Below, piece after piece: positions 11,758 through 22,937 of a stretch of 64,000 bases of DNA. How positions within the stretch are numbered: position 1 is the stretch's first letter; every line of letters starts with the position of its first letter. Below the pieces are notes generated by a model. That model did no database searches and was not told the origin of the DNA. It was given only the letters and a program-made list of their open reading frames with translations. This DNA is from Theristus sp. LFF4_11 (Eukaryota; Nematoda; Chromadorea; Monhysterida; Xyalidae). The stretch spans positions 186,001 to 250,000 of the forward strand of contig JASANC010004087.1 in the NCBI GenBank assembly GCA_030248135.1. Reading direction: 5' to 3'. The position numbers and the translations under genes were made by a program.

Positions 11758-12320
11758 CTAAAAAACAAGACGTACGACACGGATTCGACAGCCCATGGCC
11801 TTTGCGGGCAGATTGCGCTTGAACTTTGCACGGACAGCGCCGGAGTTGCCGTGCACGCGTGTCACCTTGCCCCAGATCGCACGCACACGGGTCCACTCGT
11901 CACGCCCAGGACACTTGGTTTTGCTGGACAGGTTAAATGCGTTTGTCACTGTTAGTTCACCCGTTTCTTTGGAACGATTTCTGGTGCTGCAATTCTCGAC
12001 GGAAACATTGATGGGCAGACAACTTTTTTTAAAAGACGCAGGCAAAGTGTGCACTCAGCCCATGTCAGATGTCATAACACATCTCCGGGTTCTGATTCAG
12101 TCGGCCAGCAAAAAGAACAGCAGTGGACATGGCAGAGCAGCATAAAAGCAAGCAGCACGACACTAACGCCTTGCACTTGTACATGTAGACGCATTTCTTG
12201 CCGCAGTAGAACTGCGCGTCGCGGTTGTTGTGCACACCGTCCAGCTTCACGAGCGCCGTGTGCTCACGCTGGTTGCGCAGCGAACGACGGTAACCGGAGA
12301 AAACACCCTTCACGTACAGC
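11758..12320 (-). CDS. RPL35A: Large-subunit ribosomal protein eL33 (L35a), 5' exon not found
   Basis: Two minus-strand exons are clear: 12168-12320 and 11758-11923 (stop at 11758-11760). Together they encode 105 residues, nearly all of eL33, which has about 110 in human. Recognisable segments are [16 protein letters not shown], the lysine-rich GKKCVYMYK part, [14 protein letters not shown] and [12 protein letters not shown]. The donor at 12167 (GTTAGT) and the acceptor after CTGTCCAG agree in phase. Exon 2 begins with one leftover base, so a small upstream exon carrying the start codon and ending in phase 2 must exist. Several ATGs lie in the 180 bp upstream, but none gives a good donor in that phase. 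eL33 binds rRNA in the 60S subunit. Confidence 0.9.
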
Positions 12321-12329
12321 CTGAAACAG

Positions 12330-13015
12330 TGCTCGTCAACATCTCCATTTTCTTCATGTTATCAACCATTCTTATTCCGATTCGCTCCAAGCAACGCAAT
12401 TCAATCATTCGAATATCACTTTGCTTGATGTGTGACGACTGATCAGCCACCATTTTCTTGTAATGTGCTTCAATACTGAACAGACTACGAAACACCAAAA
12501 ACGGGTTACTTTATGAAACGCCTGATCCAAAAATGGTCCGACAAAAAGAAAGCAAAATCAAAAATGGCTGTTCCCAAGTTTGCGTTTCTTTTCAACACGC
12601 AGGCTTAATTAGAGATATGCATGTGACAAATGCACAAACGCAAATGTCGAAAAATACGTGGTTTTGCTCGGATTGGCTTTTGGTGGAGTAAACTGATGAA
12701 GATGTGACTGTGTTTAAAACGGTTACATGTATTTGAACAAGCGAGAGCAGCAAATTCAATTCTCAGAATTTTTTTGACCGATTGCGAAACAGGGTTATAT
12801 AAAACGATTTTGACATACAATCGACATTTGAAGCGAAAAGCTTGAAAACAAACGGTTTAAATTAAAAATCAAGCGGATTCTTGAGATGTAAATAAAACGG
12901 GAACGACTTGCCCCAAAGAATAAACGGTATCAACGAGCTTGAACAGTAAAAAGTTTGACGCAGTTTATTTGTTGATTTTTGCAAAATGAAAAATTATGCG
13001 ATATTAACGTCCAGA
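12330..13015. other. Upstream region of eL33, no gene seen
   Basis: This stretch should contain the missing first exon and promoter of eL33 on the minus strand. I see no other gene, and ORFs are short and AT-driven. Confidence 0.4.
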
Positions 13016-13019
13016 GATA

Positions 13020-13210
13020 TGATCTTTTATTTTGGTCCGACAACTCAATGCGCGCATAGATAGGTAACCAGTTTCATGGATGACACGGGAATTCAAAATT
13101 GGTAAAGAGATCCGAGTCCCCTACAAACAAAAAAGCGACTTTGAATTGCCACATACAGGTTGAAACTAGTTTTCTTTCCCCGTCTGAAAACGCATTCAGT
13201 CGCAGAACTT
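13020..13210. repeat. Dispersed repeat, copy 1
   Basis: Landmarks TTTTATTTTGGTCC, GGGAATTCAAA, ATCCGAGTCCC, GCGACTTT-GAATTGCCACAT and TTGAAAC-AGTTT-CTTTC are shared in the same order with 24000-24165, which lies inside an intron of the secreted-protein gene. No coding potential. Confidence 0.7.
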
Positions 13211-13784
13211 AAAAAAATTGATATTAGTAAATGCCCTTTTTGTGAAAAAACTAACCTTCCGCGCTTCTGAGGACCATGCTTTCGCGCTGAATCAGTCTCC
13301 GCCATTTGCCGTTTATCAGCCAACGGTCCCCTTCAGACAAATTCTCAAATTTCGTGCTTCTGTTCTACTTTTTTTTGAAAGAAAATTGGAGTGAGGCGGA
13401 GGACCTCAAAAAGACGAACCAATTTAAAAAATTCCGAAATGCCGGAGGAAAATCTGATGGTCATTGGTCAATGGAAAATCTGAGGTTATTCGGTTTAAAT
13501 ATTTTAATTTAAATAAAAAATTTAATAAAAAAATTTAAATTATTCGAAAATATTAAATAGGTGCATTCGATTCAAACTTATAGCAACGAACAAACAAAGC
13601 TGACGCGCTGAGTTCAAATTTCGCACTTTCAGAATTAAACAATGCCATTTTGGACCTTAAAATTGAGGCAAAAACTTTGATGAAAATTACCCTCCAACAT
13701 CAATATGGACCTGCCTTTTACAGCATGTGGATCAGTGGATCCAAAACCGTGTTTCTTGTTCCAACTTCCAATCCAAGCTATTTT

Positions 13785-13910
13785 TCTGTGTTCCGTAGTA
13801 GTTTCTTGAATACACCAGAAAGACAAAACGCACTGGTTCACGTTGCTGTTGAAGGACAACGCCGCGCTTCTTCGAGACGACAAATCGGCAACACCCAAGA
13901 GTTGACAGTT
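13785..13910. repeat. Dispersed repeat, partner of 15935-16050
   Basis: A segment of about 110 bp starting TTCCGTAGTAGTTTCTTGAA and ending CCAAGAGTTGACA is nearly identical at 15935-16050, in the same orientation and 2.1 kb apart. Differences are a few substitutions and a small indel. The minus-strand ORF of 145 codons crossing it (13635-14072) is probably fortuitous. Confidence 0.8.
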
Positions 13911-14277
13911 TTCTTTACATTTGAAGCGTAAAAAACATGGTAAATTACTGCTGTTCAGTCCATTAACGAGCTCATGAAACCAATTCAAATGAAAGTACAA
14001 TTTTGATGGCAAAAACTCGTTTTTTATTTTGAAAAAGGGAATATAAAAAATTTCGGACCCTACAACAAGCAAGCAGTGTTCAATCTAACAAAACGGGAAA
14101 CGCATCAAATTATTTATTTTTTAGTTGTTGGCGAGGCGGCGGCAGGCACACAACAGAAGCCGATCCAACAAAAGAAAAACGGGTTTTTGTGGCAAGTGAC
14201 TGGTGGTGGTAAGTAAAGTAACCAGAAAAGGGCAATCATTGGAATGGAAACTTTTGTTCCGCGAAAAGCGGGGGGGG

Positions 14278-14846
14278 TACAATTCCGGCCCGCTAATTCC
14301 GGCCTGAAGAATTCCGGCCCGAAGAATTCCGGCCCGGAGAATTCCGGCCCGGAGAATTTTCGCCAGCACGAACAATATTAAACCACACGAAGTGATTTTG
14401 GTAATGAAATAATAAAATAAAAATATCGATTTTCACATGTTACAGTGTATTTTCAATGATCTTCGTCCTGTTTGCTTTTTGGAAAGTGAAACCTTTTGGG
14501 GAAAAAACTACAACTAAATTTTTAAATTTTTTTTATCATGAACAGGATTTGTGACCCTTTTACCTTATCAAAAAGGCTTGGCTTAGGATTAGGAACCTAC
14601 AACAAGTCACTGCAAGCAAGTTCCAAACAAAAATAAAAAAATCACTTGATTTAGTTTCCAAAAATCACTTCGTGTGGTTTAATATTGTTCTTGCTGGCGA
14701 AAATTCTCCGGGCCGGAATTCTCCGGGCCGGAATTCTCCGGGCCGGAATTCTTCGGGCCGGAATTCTTCGGGCCGGAATGAGCGGGCCGGAATTTTGCGG
14801 GCCGGAATTTCGCGGGCCGGAATTTCGCGGGCCGGAATAGTACACG
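14278..14846. repeat. Inverted 15-bp minisatellite flanking a loop
   Basis: Arm 1 (14281-14355) has five copies of a 15-bp unit, GAGAATTCCGGCCCG. Arm 2 (14700-14840) has about nine copies of its complement. The bordering sequence is also inverted: 14355-14400 pairs with 14657-14700, and outer ends near GTAC also match. The element could fold into a long GC-rich hairpin with a loop of about 255 bp. Because the unit is divisible by three, all frames through it are open and give pentapeptide repeats; these are not evidence for a gene. Confidence 0.85.
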
Positions 14847-15310
14847 AGCCGCACGGTTTGTTTATCTTATCTCGCGATGGATAAACTTTATAACAGTGTG
14901 GTGCTAGACATTTACTTTTTTTCTCCGTTCCCTTCGTTACGAAAGAACAAGTGCTAGAACTAGCCATTTTTTTGTTAGAATAAAATTTAAAAAAATTCTC
15001 AAATTGTAATTCGATCAAATGGTACTATGATATTTTTAATTGGTAAATTTTAACTTCCGTGAATTGCTGCACCGGCCAATACAATAAAGGGCTCTCGGGA
15101 CGGGACCTTCAGGGGCAAGCAATCGATTATGAAGTGTCTAGTACCTTATTGATAAAAAACAAAATAAAAGAATTAAAGAAAGGTCGAAAGGATTTGTATA
15201 CATACTTAAAAGTGATTTTTTTGATTTCTGATAAGTGGTTGCTTGCAATGAGTCGTTGTAGGTTCCTAATCCTAATCCTAATCCTAATCCTAAGCCAAGC
15301 CTTTTTTATA
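14565..15310. repeat. Inverted pair with CCTAAT hexamers
   Basis: 14565-14640 is the inverted partner of about 15225-15310. Both hold the GCTTGCA-TGA-TTGTAGGTTCCTAATCC core, and the right copy has an expanded (CCTAAT) run of four to five units at 15267-15296. The part beside the hexamers is the same dispersed repeat found at 9715-9790. The hexamer resembles but does not match common animal telomere units, and is far too short to be a telomere. Confidence 0.65.
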
Positions 15311-15934
15311 AGGTGAAAATGATCAATTTAGTTTTTGCATTTTTTTCTTTCCTGTGTTAAAGGGCAGGGGCCACCGCTACTGCACATGCACCTGTTTTAA
15401 TAATGATGCATTACGGGTCGAAAGAACGACGGGGATTAGGGTTTCTTCGTTCGGTTCGGCTCGGCTCGGGTGGTTGACGTTGACTTGGTGGAGTTGGATT
15501 ATTAAACAAAAATCAAAATTATCAAAATTTTTGTTTCAAAAAAACTAACTGAAAAGTACAAAAATTCGAAAACTTTCCTCTAATATGCTCTGAAAATTTC
15601 ATTTTTCGCACAATTTTTGGAAAGTTCAACAAAAAGTTGAAGTTGAAAAAGTTAAAAGTTGAACGTTGAAGTTGAAATTTTTCTTTTGACATTACCTTGA
15701 AAAACCGTCAGCGCAGTCGATTTTGGGTTTGGTTTGGACCGTTTTACCAATTGATTTTAGGCTTGAACAACTTCTGCCTTCTGGAATAAAGTTTTCAGCG
15801 TCACACAATACTCACAAAGCTAGGGATGGAGCCGGGGGATCCGGTTCGGAATCCGGATTTAAAATCCAAATTAAAATTGTTTTTTTGGTTTGTGGGGTGT
15901 ATGTAATTAGTGGGATAGTAGTGGCGTTAATAAC

Positions 15935-16050
15935 GTTCCGTAGTAGTTTCTTGAAAAAAGAAAAAAGAAAATGCACCAGTTGGTTCACGTTGCTGTTGAT
16001 GGACAACGCCGCGCTTCTTCGAGACGACCAATCGACAACAGCCAAGAGTT
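15935..16050. repeat. Dispersed repeat, partner of 13785-13910
   Basis: Second copy of the repeat of about 110 bp described at 13785-13910. It has an A-rich insertion after TTTCTTGAA and otherwise the same order of landmarks through CCAAGAGTTGACA. Confidence 0.8.
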
Positions 16051-16791
16051 GACAAGCAGTTTTCGTGGTTTAGTCAATTGTCAAAAATGTCAAAAAGTAA
16101 AAATTGTCAAAAAAATCTGCCAAAAACAAAGTCCACACGAAACTCCAGGTAAAAAATCATAAAGTCACTTTAATATTAATATTTTTAATAATATATTAAT
16201 ATTAAAGTTTTTTGAAGCACGCCCTCTGGATTTCTCTGGAAATTGTCTCAATCTCAAACGCATTTGCAGATGAAAGCACAATTTTGATGGCAAAACTAAG
16301 TTTTTTTTTAATTATTTTTTATTTTTATTTATTTTTGTTCGTCCAATGATTCTTTGAATCTTTGTTCATTCCCCATCACTTGTTTCGCACTTTTTCATTT
16401 CAGATTGACCTCCGCACGCAACAAAAGAGTCGTTTGTATGAAAGATACACACATTTATTCAATGTAAGTGAAGTGACGTTGACGTTCAGTTTTAACCAAT
16501 GCTCAGCTCATTTCATTTTAACTTTGCTTTTGACTTCGTTTGGAGTATCCAGGTTTGGTCAAAATGTAGTAGGGTGATCTAAATCAAATCTAAAAACGTC
16601 AAGAACGCAAACATATCTTTTTTTGCCAGTTGCCACTGAATTGATAATGGAAACCAAAATTTCTTGCCATACACTTAAACACAATCCAGTCAAACAAAAC
16701 TAATCACAGATCGAAAGCTCATTTGGTCAACTGGTTTTTTGGGATTAAGTGTTAACACAGCAAATTTACTGTACCCGGTTGCTGTTGGCCC

Positions 16792-17546
16792 TAGAGATGT
16801 CAAGAAAAAAAAATTTTCTATTTTTTTTCTTTAAAAAAAAAATTTTTTTTTTTAAATTTTTTTTTAAATGAAAGTTGTTCAGAATTTTTCAGGGAGTCCG
16901 AATATCACCATCTGAGGAGCCACCGACTTACCATATGACCCCCACTCATATGGGAGGAGGGTGAAAATTTCAGACTTGGTTTCGGCGACCCCATTTTCCC
17001 ACCGACGACATCACGTCTCGTGTTTTGCCTCTCAATTCACCTCAAATAACATGGAAACAAGTTCCACAACAAACCGGTGTGATCACGCTGACGACACGAG
17101 GCGAAACAGCAACGAGCAACCAACGAAGTTACGCTTGCAGTGGCAGACAGTGCAATTTCCACCTTTCGAGATCCTGAAAAACGATGCGTAAATGTGAGTT
17201 CTCTGCTTCTATCTCACCTTAGCGACATCGGAATTTGTTGAACTAGCCTTTGCGACGCTCAAGTACTTCAATGCGCGAGTCGATCATCACTCACCAAGGC
17301 TGAAAACAGTCGATAAATCAATCCAGAATACCACCTGCAGCGTTGAAGACTAAGTGACAAGGTAAAGTCAAAGAAAATTTTTGTTGAACTTTCGAAAAAT
17401 TATGCCAAAAACGGCATTTTCAGGGCACATTAAAGAAAAAATTTCAAAAATTTTTAACAAAAAAAATAAAAAAAAATGCTCATTTTTTTTTACTTTAAAA
17501 AAAAAAAAAAATTAAAAAAAAATTTTTTTTGACCCTTACATCTCTA
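16792..17546. mobile_element. Second hAT-type MITE with 8-bp target duplication
   Basis: The 755-bp element begins TAGAGATGTCAAG and ends with the complement of TAGAGATGTAAGGG. It is flanked by identical GTTGGCCC at 16784-16791 and 17547-17554. Both subterminal regions are long A- and T-runs in inverted order. An ORF of 76 codons (16961-17191) inside does not resemble a transposase. The ends differ from the element at 7535, so this is a separate family of the same superfamily. Confidence 0.85.
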
Positions 17547-17826
17547 GTTGGCCCTGTCCTAGTATCGATAACAAGTCTTTCTTGGCGTTTTTTATTATGC
17601 TGTATCATTGCACAACATTGTGAACGCGTAATATCGAACCATGATTAGATCTGTGAGTGACTGTGTTGGTAAAAGATCTTTACCTTTTTTTAATTTTCTG
17701 TTATTTTCAACATCTTCAACTTTTGTTTGCGTTTGTGTTTCTGTTGCGATTCAACAGAAATATCAAGACTGCAAATTGTCGCAGCCTCATGATGTTCATT
17801 GTTGGCCAACATTTCACAGGGAGGGA

Positions 17827-19668
17827 ATGAACGCCACATTGGGCAGCGTGATGTGTTTCCGCTGCGGCGACGGCTTCGAGGTGAACGAGCAAATTGTGAA
17901 TTCAGGCGGTGAAGTGTGGCATCAAGAGTGTTTCGTGTCAGTGGTATTTTGTTTAAAATTCCCATTCATATTGATTCGCGAGAGTTATCGTGGGTTCGTC
18001 GCAATAGTGCAATGCAAAATGGAAGTCAGCAATGGAAAGCAAGCCACAACAACTCGGCAACTTTCTTTTTAACACGAAAATGCGATCAAAAGCAAAACAG
18101 GTGTTCGTTGTGCAGGTGCGCGCAGTGTTTCCGTCCGTTCCCCGACGGCGTTTTCTACGAGTTCGAAGGTCGCAAGTATTGCGAGCACGACTTCCACGTG
18201 CTGTTCGCGCCGTGCTGCGGGCGCTGCGGTTGGTTGGGCGCGGCTGACGTGTGCTGCGACAAAGACGCGTCGTTGTGCCTTGCGCTTGTTTTTGATGGTT
18301 GAGCGTCTGAACTGTTGCCTGGCTGATGTCGCTTCTCACTCGTTCAGGTGAATTCATCATCGGCCGCGTGATCAAAGCCATGAACAACAACTGGCACGCC
18401 GAGTGCTTTCGCTGTGACATCTGCAACATCGAGCTCGCCGATGTCGGCTTCCTGCGCAATGCCGGACGGTAAAAGTGTTGACTGTGATTGCGAATGGTGC
18501 TTGGCTGTTTTTGTCCTCACTCAGCAGGCACCTCCTGCCTTACTCCTCGCTGGTTCGACGTTCGATGTTTCTGGTTGTTTCAGAGCGCTCTGTCGCGAGT
18601 GCAACGCAAAAGAAAAGGCAGCCGGCCTCGGCAAATACGTTTGTCACAAGTGTCACGCGATCATCGAAGAGGGACACATAAAATGGCGCGGCGAGGCCTA
18701 TCACCCGTATCATTACAACTGCAAGAATTGCGGGTATGTGCTCGATGGTGACGCAACTGACTGGGTAACACTTTCGGGCTTATGAATAAATGCTAGGCAA
18801 AATATTGGTAAAGTTTGACCATGCAATCGCGAGCGCCGTCGAGCGCGTGCATGCGTGCGGTTCGAGCAACGTGCATGATGCTGAAATCGTATTCGCATGC
18901 AGAATGGAGCTGAACTCTGACGCGCGCGAGGTGAAGGGCGAGCTGTACTGCCTGCGGTGCCACGACAAAATGGGCATACCGATCTGCGGCGCGTGTCGTC
19001 GGCCCATCGAGGAGCGCGTCGTGACCGCACTCGGCAAACACTGGCATGTGGAGGTCAGCGCAGCACTGACGCAGCACTGCTTGCAAGCGACAACGCTCAA
19101 TCGCTCACTCACTCTTGCAGCACTTCGTCTGCGCAAAATGCGAGAAGCCGTTCCTCGGCTCGCGGCACTACGAGAAGAAAGGCCTTGCCTACTGCGAGAC
19201 GCACTTTCATCAAGTGCGTTTTCTCCGCGATTCCATATCTAGTTCCTCAATATAAAGAAAATCTTGACCGTTCTTGACAAACGAGACGCGTTTCTCCGTC
19301 CGCAACACAAACGCGGCGCCAGTGTTTTTTTAGCTGTTCGGCAATGTGTGCTTCAAGTGTGGCCAAGTGATCACGGGCGACGTGTTCCAAGCACTGCAAA
19401 AGTCGTGGTGTGTCCGTTGTTTCGCGTGCTCGCTGTGCGACAAGAAAATGGATCAAAAGTCAGTCGTAATCGTCATGCAGACATTCGTTGTTTTTACGAC
19501 ACAGTTGTTTTTCAATGATTTGCTTTCGTTCGTTGCAGGACAAAGTTCTATGAGCTAGACATGAAGCCAACGTGCAAACGTTGCTATGACAAGTTCCCGC
19601 AGGAGCTCAAGAAACGACTGGCTCAGCAGTTCACCAAGAAACCGCAGGGGGAAGTGCAGAAAGCGTAG
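17827..19668 (+). CDS. LIMS1: PINCH, five-LIM-domain integrin adaptor
   Basis: Eight exons (17827-17936, 18116-18228, 18348-18468, 18584-18733, 18903-19053, 19121-19213, 19334-19458, 19539-19668) give 330 residues; human PINCH1 has 325. Five LIM domains follow each other with their zinc-ligand cysteines and histidines in place, beginning CFRCGDGF (LIM1) and then [30 protein letters not shown] and [10 protein letters not shown]. The C-terminus FPQELKKRL matches the family. PINCH binds integrin-linked kinase through LIM1 and, with parvin, links integrins to actin at adhesion sites. I chose the ATG at 17827 because it lies 7 bases after a TTTCACAG acceptor and gives the usual spacing to LIM1; an upstream in-frame ATG (17641) would add an unlikely leader. 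Introns are 67-179 bp; intron 2 uses the unusual donor GTTGGT. Confidence 0.96.
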
Positions 19669-19789
19669 TAACGAACAGAAGCTCTGTCACCGCGGTACAA
19701 TGGAACAGTCTAATTTATTGTGTTGTCTCTGTGCTGATGTTAGTCGAATGGAAAAAGCGTTCAGGTTTAGGATGCAATCGTTCAGTTTT

Positions 19790-20155
19790 TTATTTTTTTT
19801 TTAAATATTTGAAGCACGCCCCCCACCGATTCCGGAAACCCGAAGGTACCAAACTCCGGTGGGATTGGGGAACGGACGGCTCACCATCCCGTGGAACCAA
19901 TACCCTCGCCACGTGAGGGGGACAGCCTCTAAGCCCCGCTCTGTCCTGGGGGCACCAGTGATCTTAGCCCGATTTCGGTTTCGGGGGCCGGCGGCCGCAT
20001 ACCCCCGCGGGGAACCAAGCAAAAATTAGTAGAAAACGAGTGTAGTTATTAGAGTAGAGAGCTACACTGGCGGCAGTTTGTCATCCTCCGTGGGGGATCG
20101 AACCCGTCACCTTCTGAGTTGAAGGCGAACGTGCTAACCACCGGGCCACGGAGGC
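19790..20155 (-). mobile_element. tRNA-derived SINE, about 365 bp
   Basis: Read on the minus strand, 20155-20083 is a tRNA-like head: a GCCTCCG/CGGAGG closing stem, box A-like TGGCCCGGTGGTTAGCACG and box B-like GGGTTCGATCC. The anticodon loop is not of normal size. A GC-rich body of about 270 bp follows, ending in an A-rich tail (to about 19790). It lies 120 bp downstream of PINCH in the opposite orientation. The minus-strand 73-codon ORF here is the SINE body. A single copy in the window means the family is inferred from structure only. Confidence 0.7.
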
Positions 20156-20800
20156 GACAAATTCCCACAAATATTCTCTGGCTGCATTAGCATTATCTCT
20201 TTGGTGCTTTTTATGAAAGACTGCGATTCCAAAATTGGAGAAGATTTCAAAAGCATGCGTATGCACAACAAGATGCTTCGTGGCTTTGAACAAGATATCT
20301 TATTGTTATTGGTCGTTCTGTCAATTGCCCGTTATTGGACAATTAACAAATTGTGCCTTTGCTGAACTTCTAGGAACTGTCTGTAGTTTTTCCTTGAAAG
20401 AAAAGAAATTTGTAACAGCCATGCGTTTCCACTGTTGGTTAAAATTTGTGTATTTTCTTTGCTGCTTGCCACAATGTGCTTCAATGGCTTTTTGTATCTG
20501 TCGATTCAATTTGTGTCTAACGTCAGCATTTCTTAAAAAACCATTGAACATACAAATTTATAAATTGTAATATTGCATCATTTTTGCTGTTTTTGTCTCG
20601 TGATCGAGATATCATCAGTCGAGATTTTGTCTTTTAGAATGGTGTTTGTTTATGCGAAGTTTCATAGTTTTAGTTTGGTTGACGCCCATTATTCTATCCT
20701 TTGTGTGTTGCTTGCAGTCCTGACCGTGCTAAACTACAATGATATTGAACTTTTTTGCTTGCATTATTCGTTTCTCGACACAAGATTTGAATATGATGTA

Positions 20801-21885
20801 CAGTGTGAGTCAAAAAAAAGGTTCCAATTCTAAAATGCTCTCACTGGCGTGTGCTGAGGTGTTTAGAGCTGAAAATTGGAACACTATTAGAAAACAGTTG
20901 GAGGTTTTTCTGACTATTTTTTTTCACGGTATGTTGCCCCTATCACTCACTACAGCAGAATATCTGAAAAACAAAAATAGACAAATGTGGAGAAATACAG
21001 AGGGTTGATTTAGCTGTAGCAAGAACCTCATGGCTTAAAATTTGGAACACTGTTAGAACACTTTGAGAGCTTTTTTGTGATTAAAAATTTTTTGGTTTAC
21101 ACGTTTCAGTTTATTTTTACAGTGTAATTTTCAAAAAAATAGCGATTTTTGACGAAAAACAACGGTCGCCCATAATCTCACTGTTTATCATTGCTCATAC
21201 CGACTTGTGAACTGATGTATCGCCACGCGGTGTAAAATAGAATTTTGTACAAAATTGGCGAACCACTGTAGATAACTTATTCGCATGTTCCCACCAATTG
21301 GCAGACCAGACTCGCTTTTCTGCCGTCCACTTAACCATGATGGCCGCAACGACTGAAAATGGAATTGCATTTTTCACTGCAGAAAACAATCAATCTGCTA
21401 TGGTGAAAAAAGCAGAGTGGCAAATTGTGTGAATTAAAAAAAGAAAAACATTTCGCATTTGAAAAGAGAAATTCGCATCTGTTCTGAGCAGAACCGCTCA
21501 CGCACCCTAGAAGATTCGAAGTGAAACATCAGCTTGCTCAAAGACTGTTCAAATGCCATTGAGCATTCGGCATTTCCAAGCTGTTGTGTGTGCGTATTGT
21601 TTTTTTCATCTTTTTTGTGTTGCGAACACTCGGGTTATCACCAACGTTCATCATTTGGTCTTTGTAACAGCTAAATTAATTCTCTGCATTTCACCACATT
21701 TGTCGATTTTTCATGTTTTTCAGATATTCTGCTGTAGTGAGTGATAGGGGCAACATACCGTGAAAAAAAATAGTCAGAAAAACCTCCAACTGTTTTCTAA
21801 TAGTGTTCCAATTTTCAGCTCTAAACACCTCAGCACACGCCAGTGAGAGCATTTTAGAATTGGAACCTTTTTTTGGTTCACCCTG
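20801..21885. mobile_element. Tc1/mariner-type MITE with inverted repeats of about 200 bp
   Basis: 20801-21000 reappears in reverse complement at about 21690-21885. The tips are CAGTGTGAGTCAAAAAA on the left and the complement of CAGGGTGAACCAAAAAA on the right, each bordered by TA (20799-20800 and 21886-21887), as expected for Tc1/mariner insertion. The interior of about 690 bp has no transposase. ORFs of 89 and 76 codons are translations of the inverted repeats. Confidence 0.82.
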
Positions 21886-21887
21886 TA

Positions 21888-22937
21888 TATGGTGTTCCGA
21901 TTCATAACTTTTGTTTCGCATGTCGCATTATAATTTTAGTAAGCGTTTTAGCTTTTCACACTTTGGAGATCAGGCCTCAGTCTGTTTGTCAGAAGTTGGT
22001 CGTTCAAACTTTCCGTTAGTCCATGAACATTTTAGTCACATGTTTTTTGTTGCCTCTGCGAAATTTGATCAATAACAGTTCTTGATTTGTCTCTGTGCCT
22101 CGTCCTGAGCTATCAACCGATATCGATTCTTTTTTCTGTCGTTTTGTTACCACTGCTTGGTCACCTTGCTTCAGTAAATACAGATTTTGTGAGATCCTTT
22201 TCTAAAAGTATTTCCAAATTTTACCGAGGAATGCAATCTCTGCTTCAACATTATTCAACGAATTTATAATTTTTTGTTCAATTATTTTGATCAATCTGAT
22301 TATTAAAGAACACAGTTTTTATGCATTCGTCCAGAAATTTAATCTTTTTTTAATATGCGTATGTGTTGTTTTAAAAATAAAATCAACCTAAGCTTTTAAG
22401 ATATTGGCATTTCTTCCAAGATCAAAGAGGATGATGTGACCCTTCAAACGTTTATGAACCTTATTTTACAAAAAAGCGTTGCACTGTTTACTAAACTCAT
22501 AAAAATTGATGCAGAATGACAAAAGCAACGCAAGTGAGTGCGAACAAAATAACGAAACAACATTTTTTTCAATTCGCCCACCGCGTTCAAATCGGCTTAA
22601 ATCGACGGGATTCATGACAGTGACGTAGCGTGAGTGAAATGTTTTGAAACGGTTGCTTCCTGTGTCACAACATGTACTCCGTGAGCAATTAGTCCTCGTT
22701 TATCCCGTGGCACATAACTAGTTTCCGTTTGTGCAAACCGCGCATAACAAACAAAAGTTGTGAAATTAAAAAAAACTATAGATTTTTTGAAATTCGTTGA
22801 GCAAGTAATACCGTACGTGTGAATCTACTGGTTCACATGGTGATATGATGCTGTTGAAGAATAGATGATTTTGATTTTTTGGATTTTGTCAAATTAGTAT
22901 ACTGAACATCCGAACAAAAGTAATTTTAAGCAAAACA
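21888..22937. other. AT-rich spacer upstream of the secreted-protein gene
   Basis: No gene or repeat is recognisable. The last few hundred bases must contain the promoter and 5' UTR of the gene starting at 22938, but no distinct element is evident. Confidence 0.4.

Noticed and set aside
14651..15018. Pentapeptide-repeat ORFs on both strands
   Set aside because: A 15-bp unit keeps all frames open; no start context, splice signals or non-repeat domain.
15267..15296. Interstitial telomere of CCTAAT units
   Set aside because: Four to five units only, inside a dispersed repeat, with no long array or chromosome end.
17641..17826. N-terminal extension of PINCH from the ATG at 17641
   Set aside because: The added 62 residues are hydrophobic and low in complexity, have no counterpart in PINCH proteins, and are separated from LIM1 by a TTTCACAG acceptor.
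20083..20155. Functional tRNA gene on the minus strand
   Set aside because: The anticodon stem-loop cannot be drawn with a 7-nt loop, and the head is fused to a body and A-rich tail, as in a SINE.
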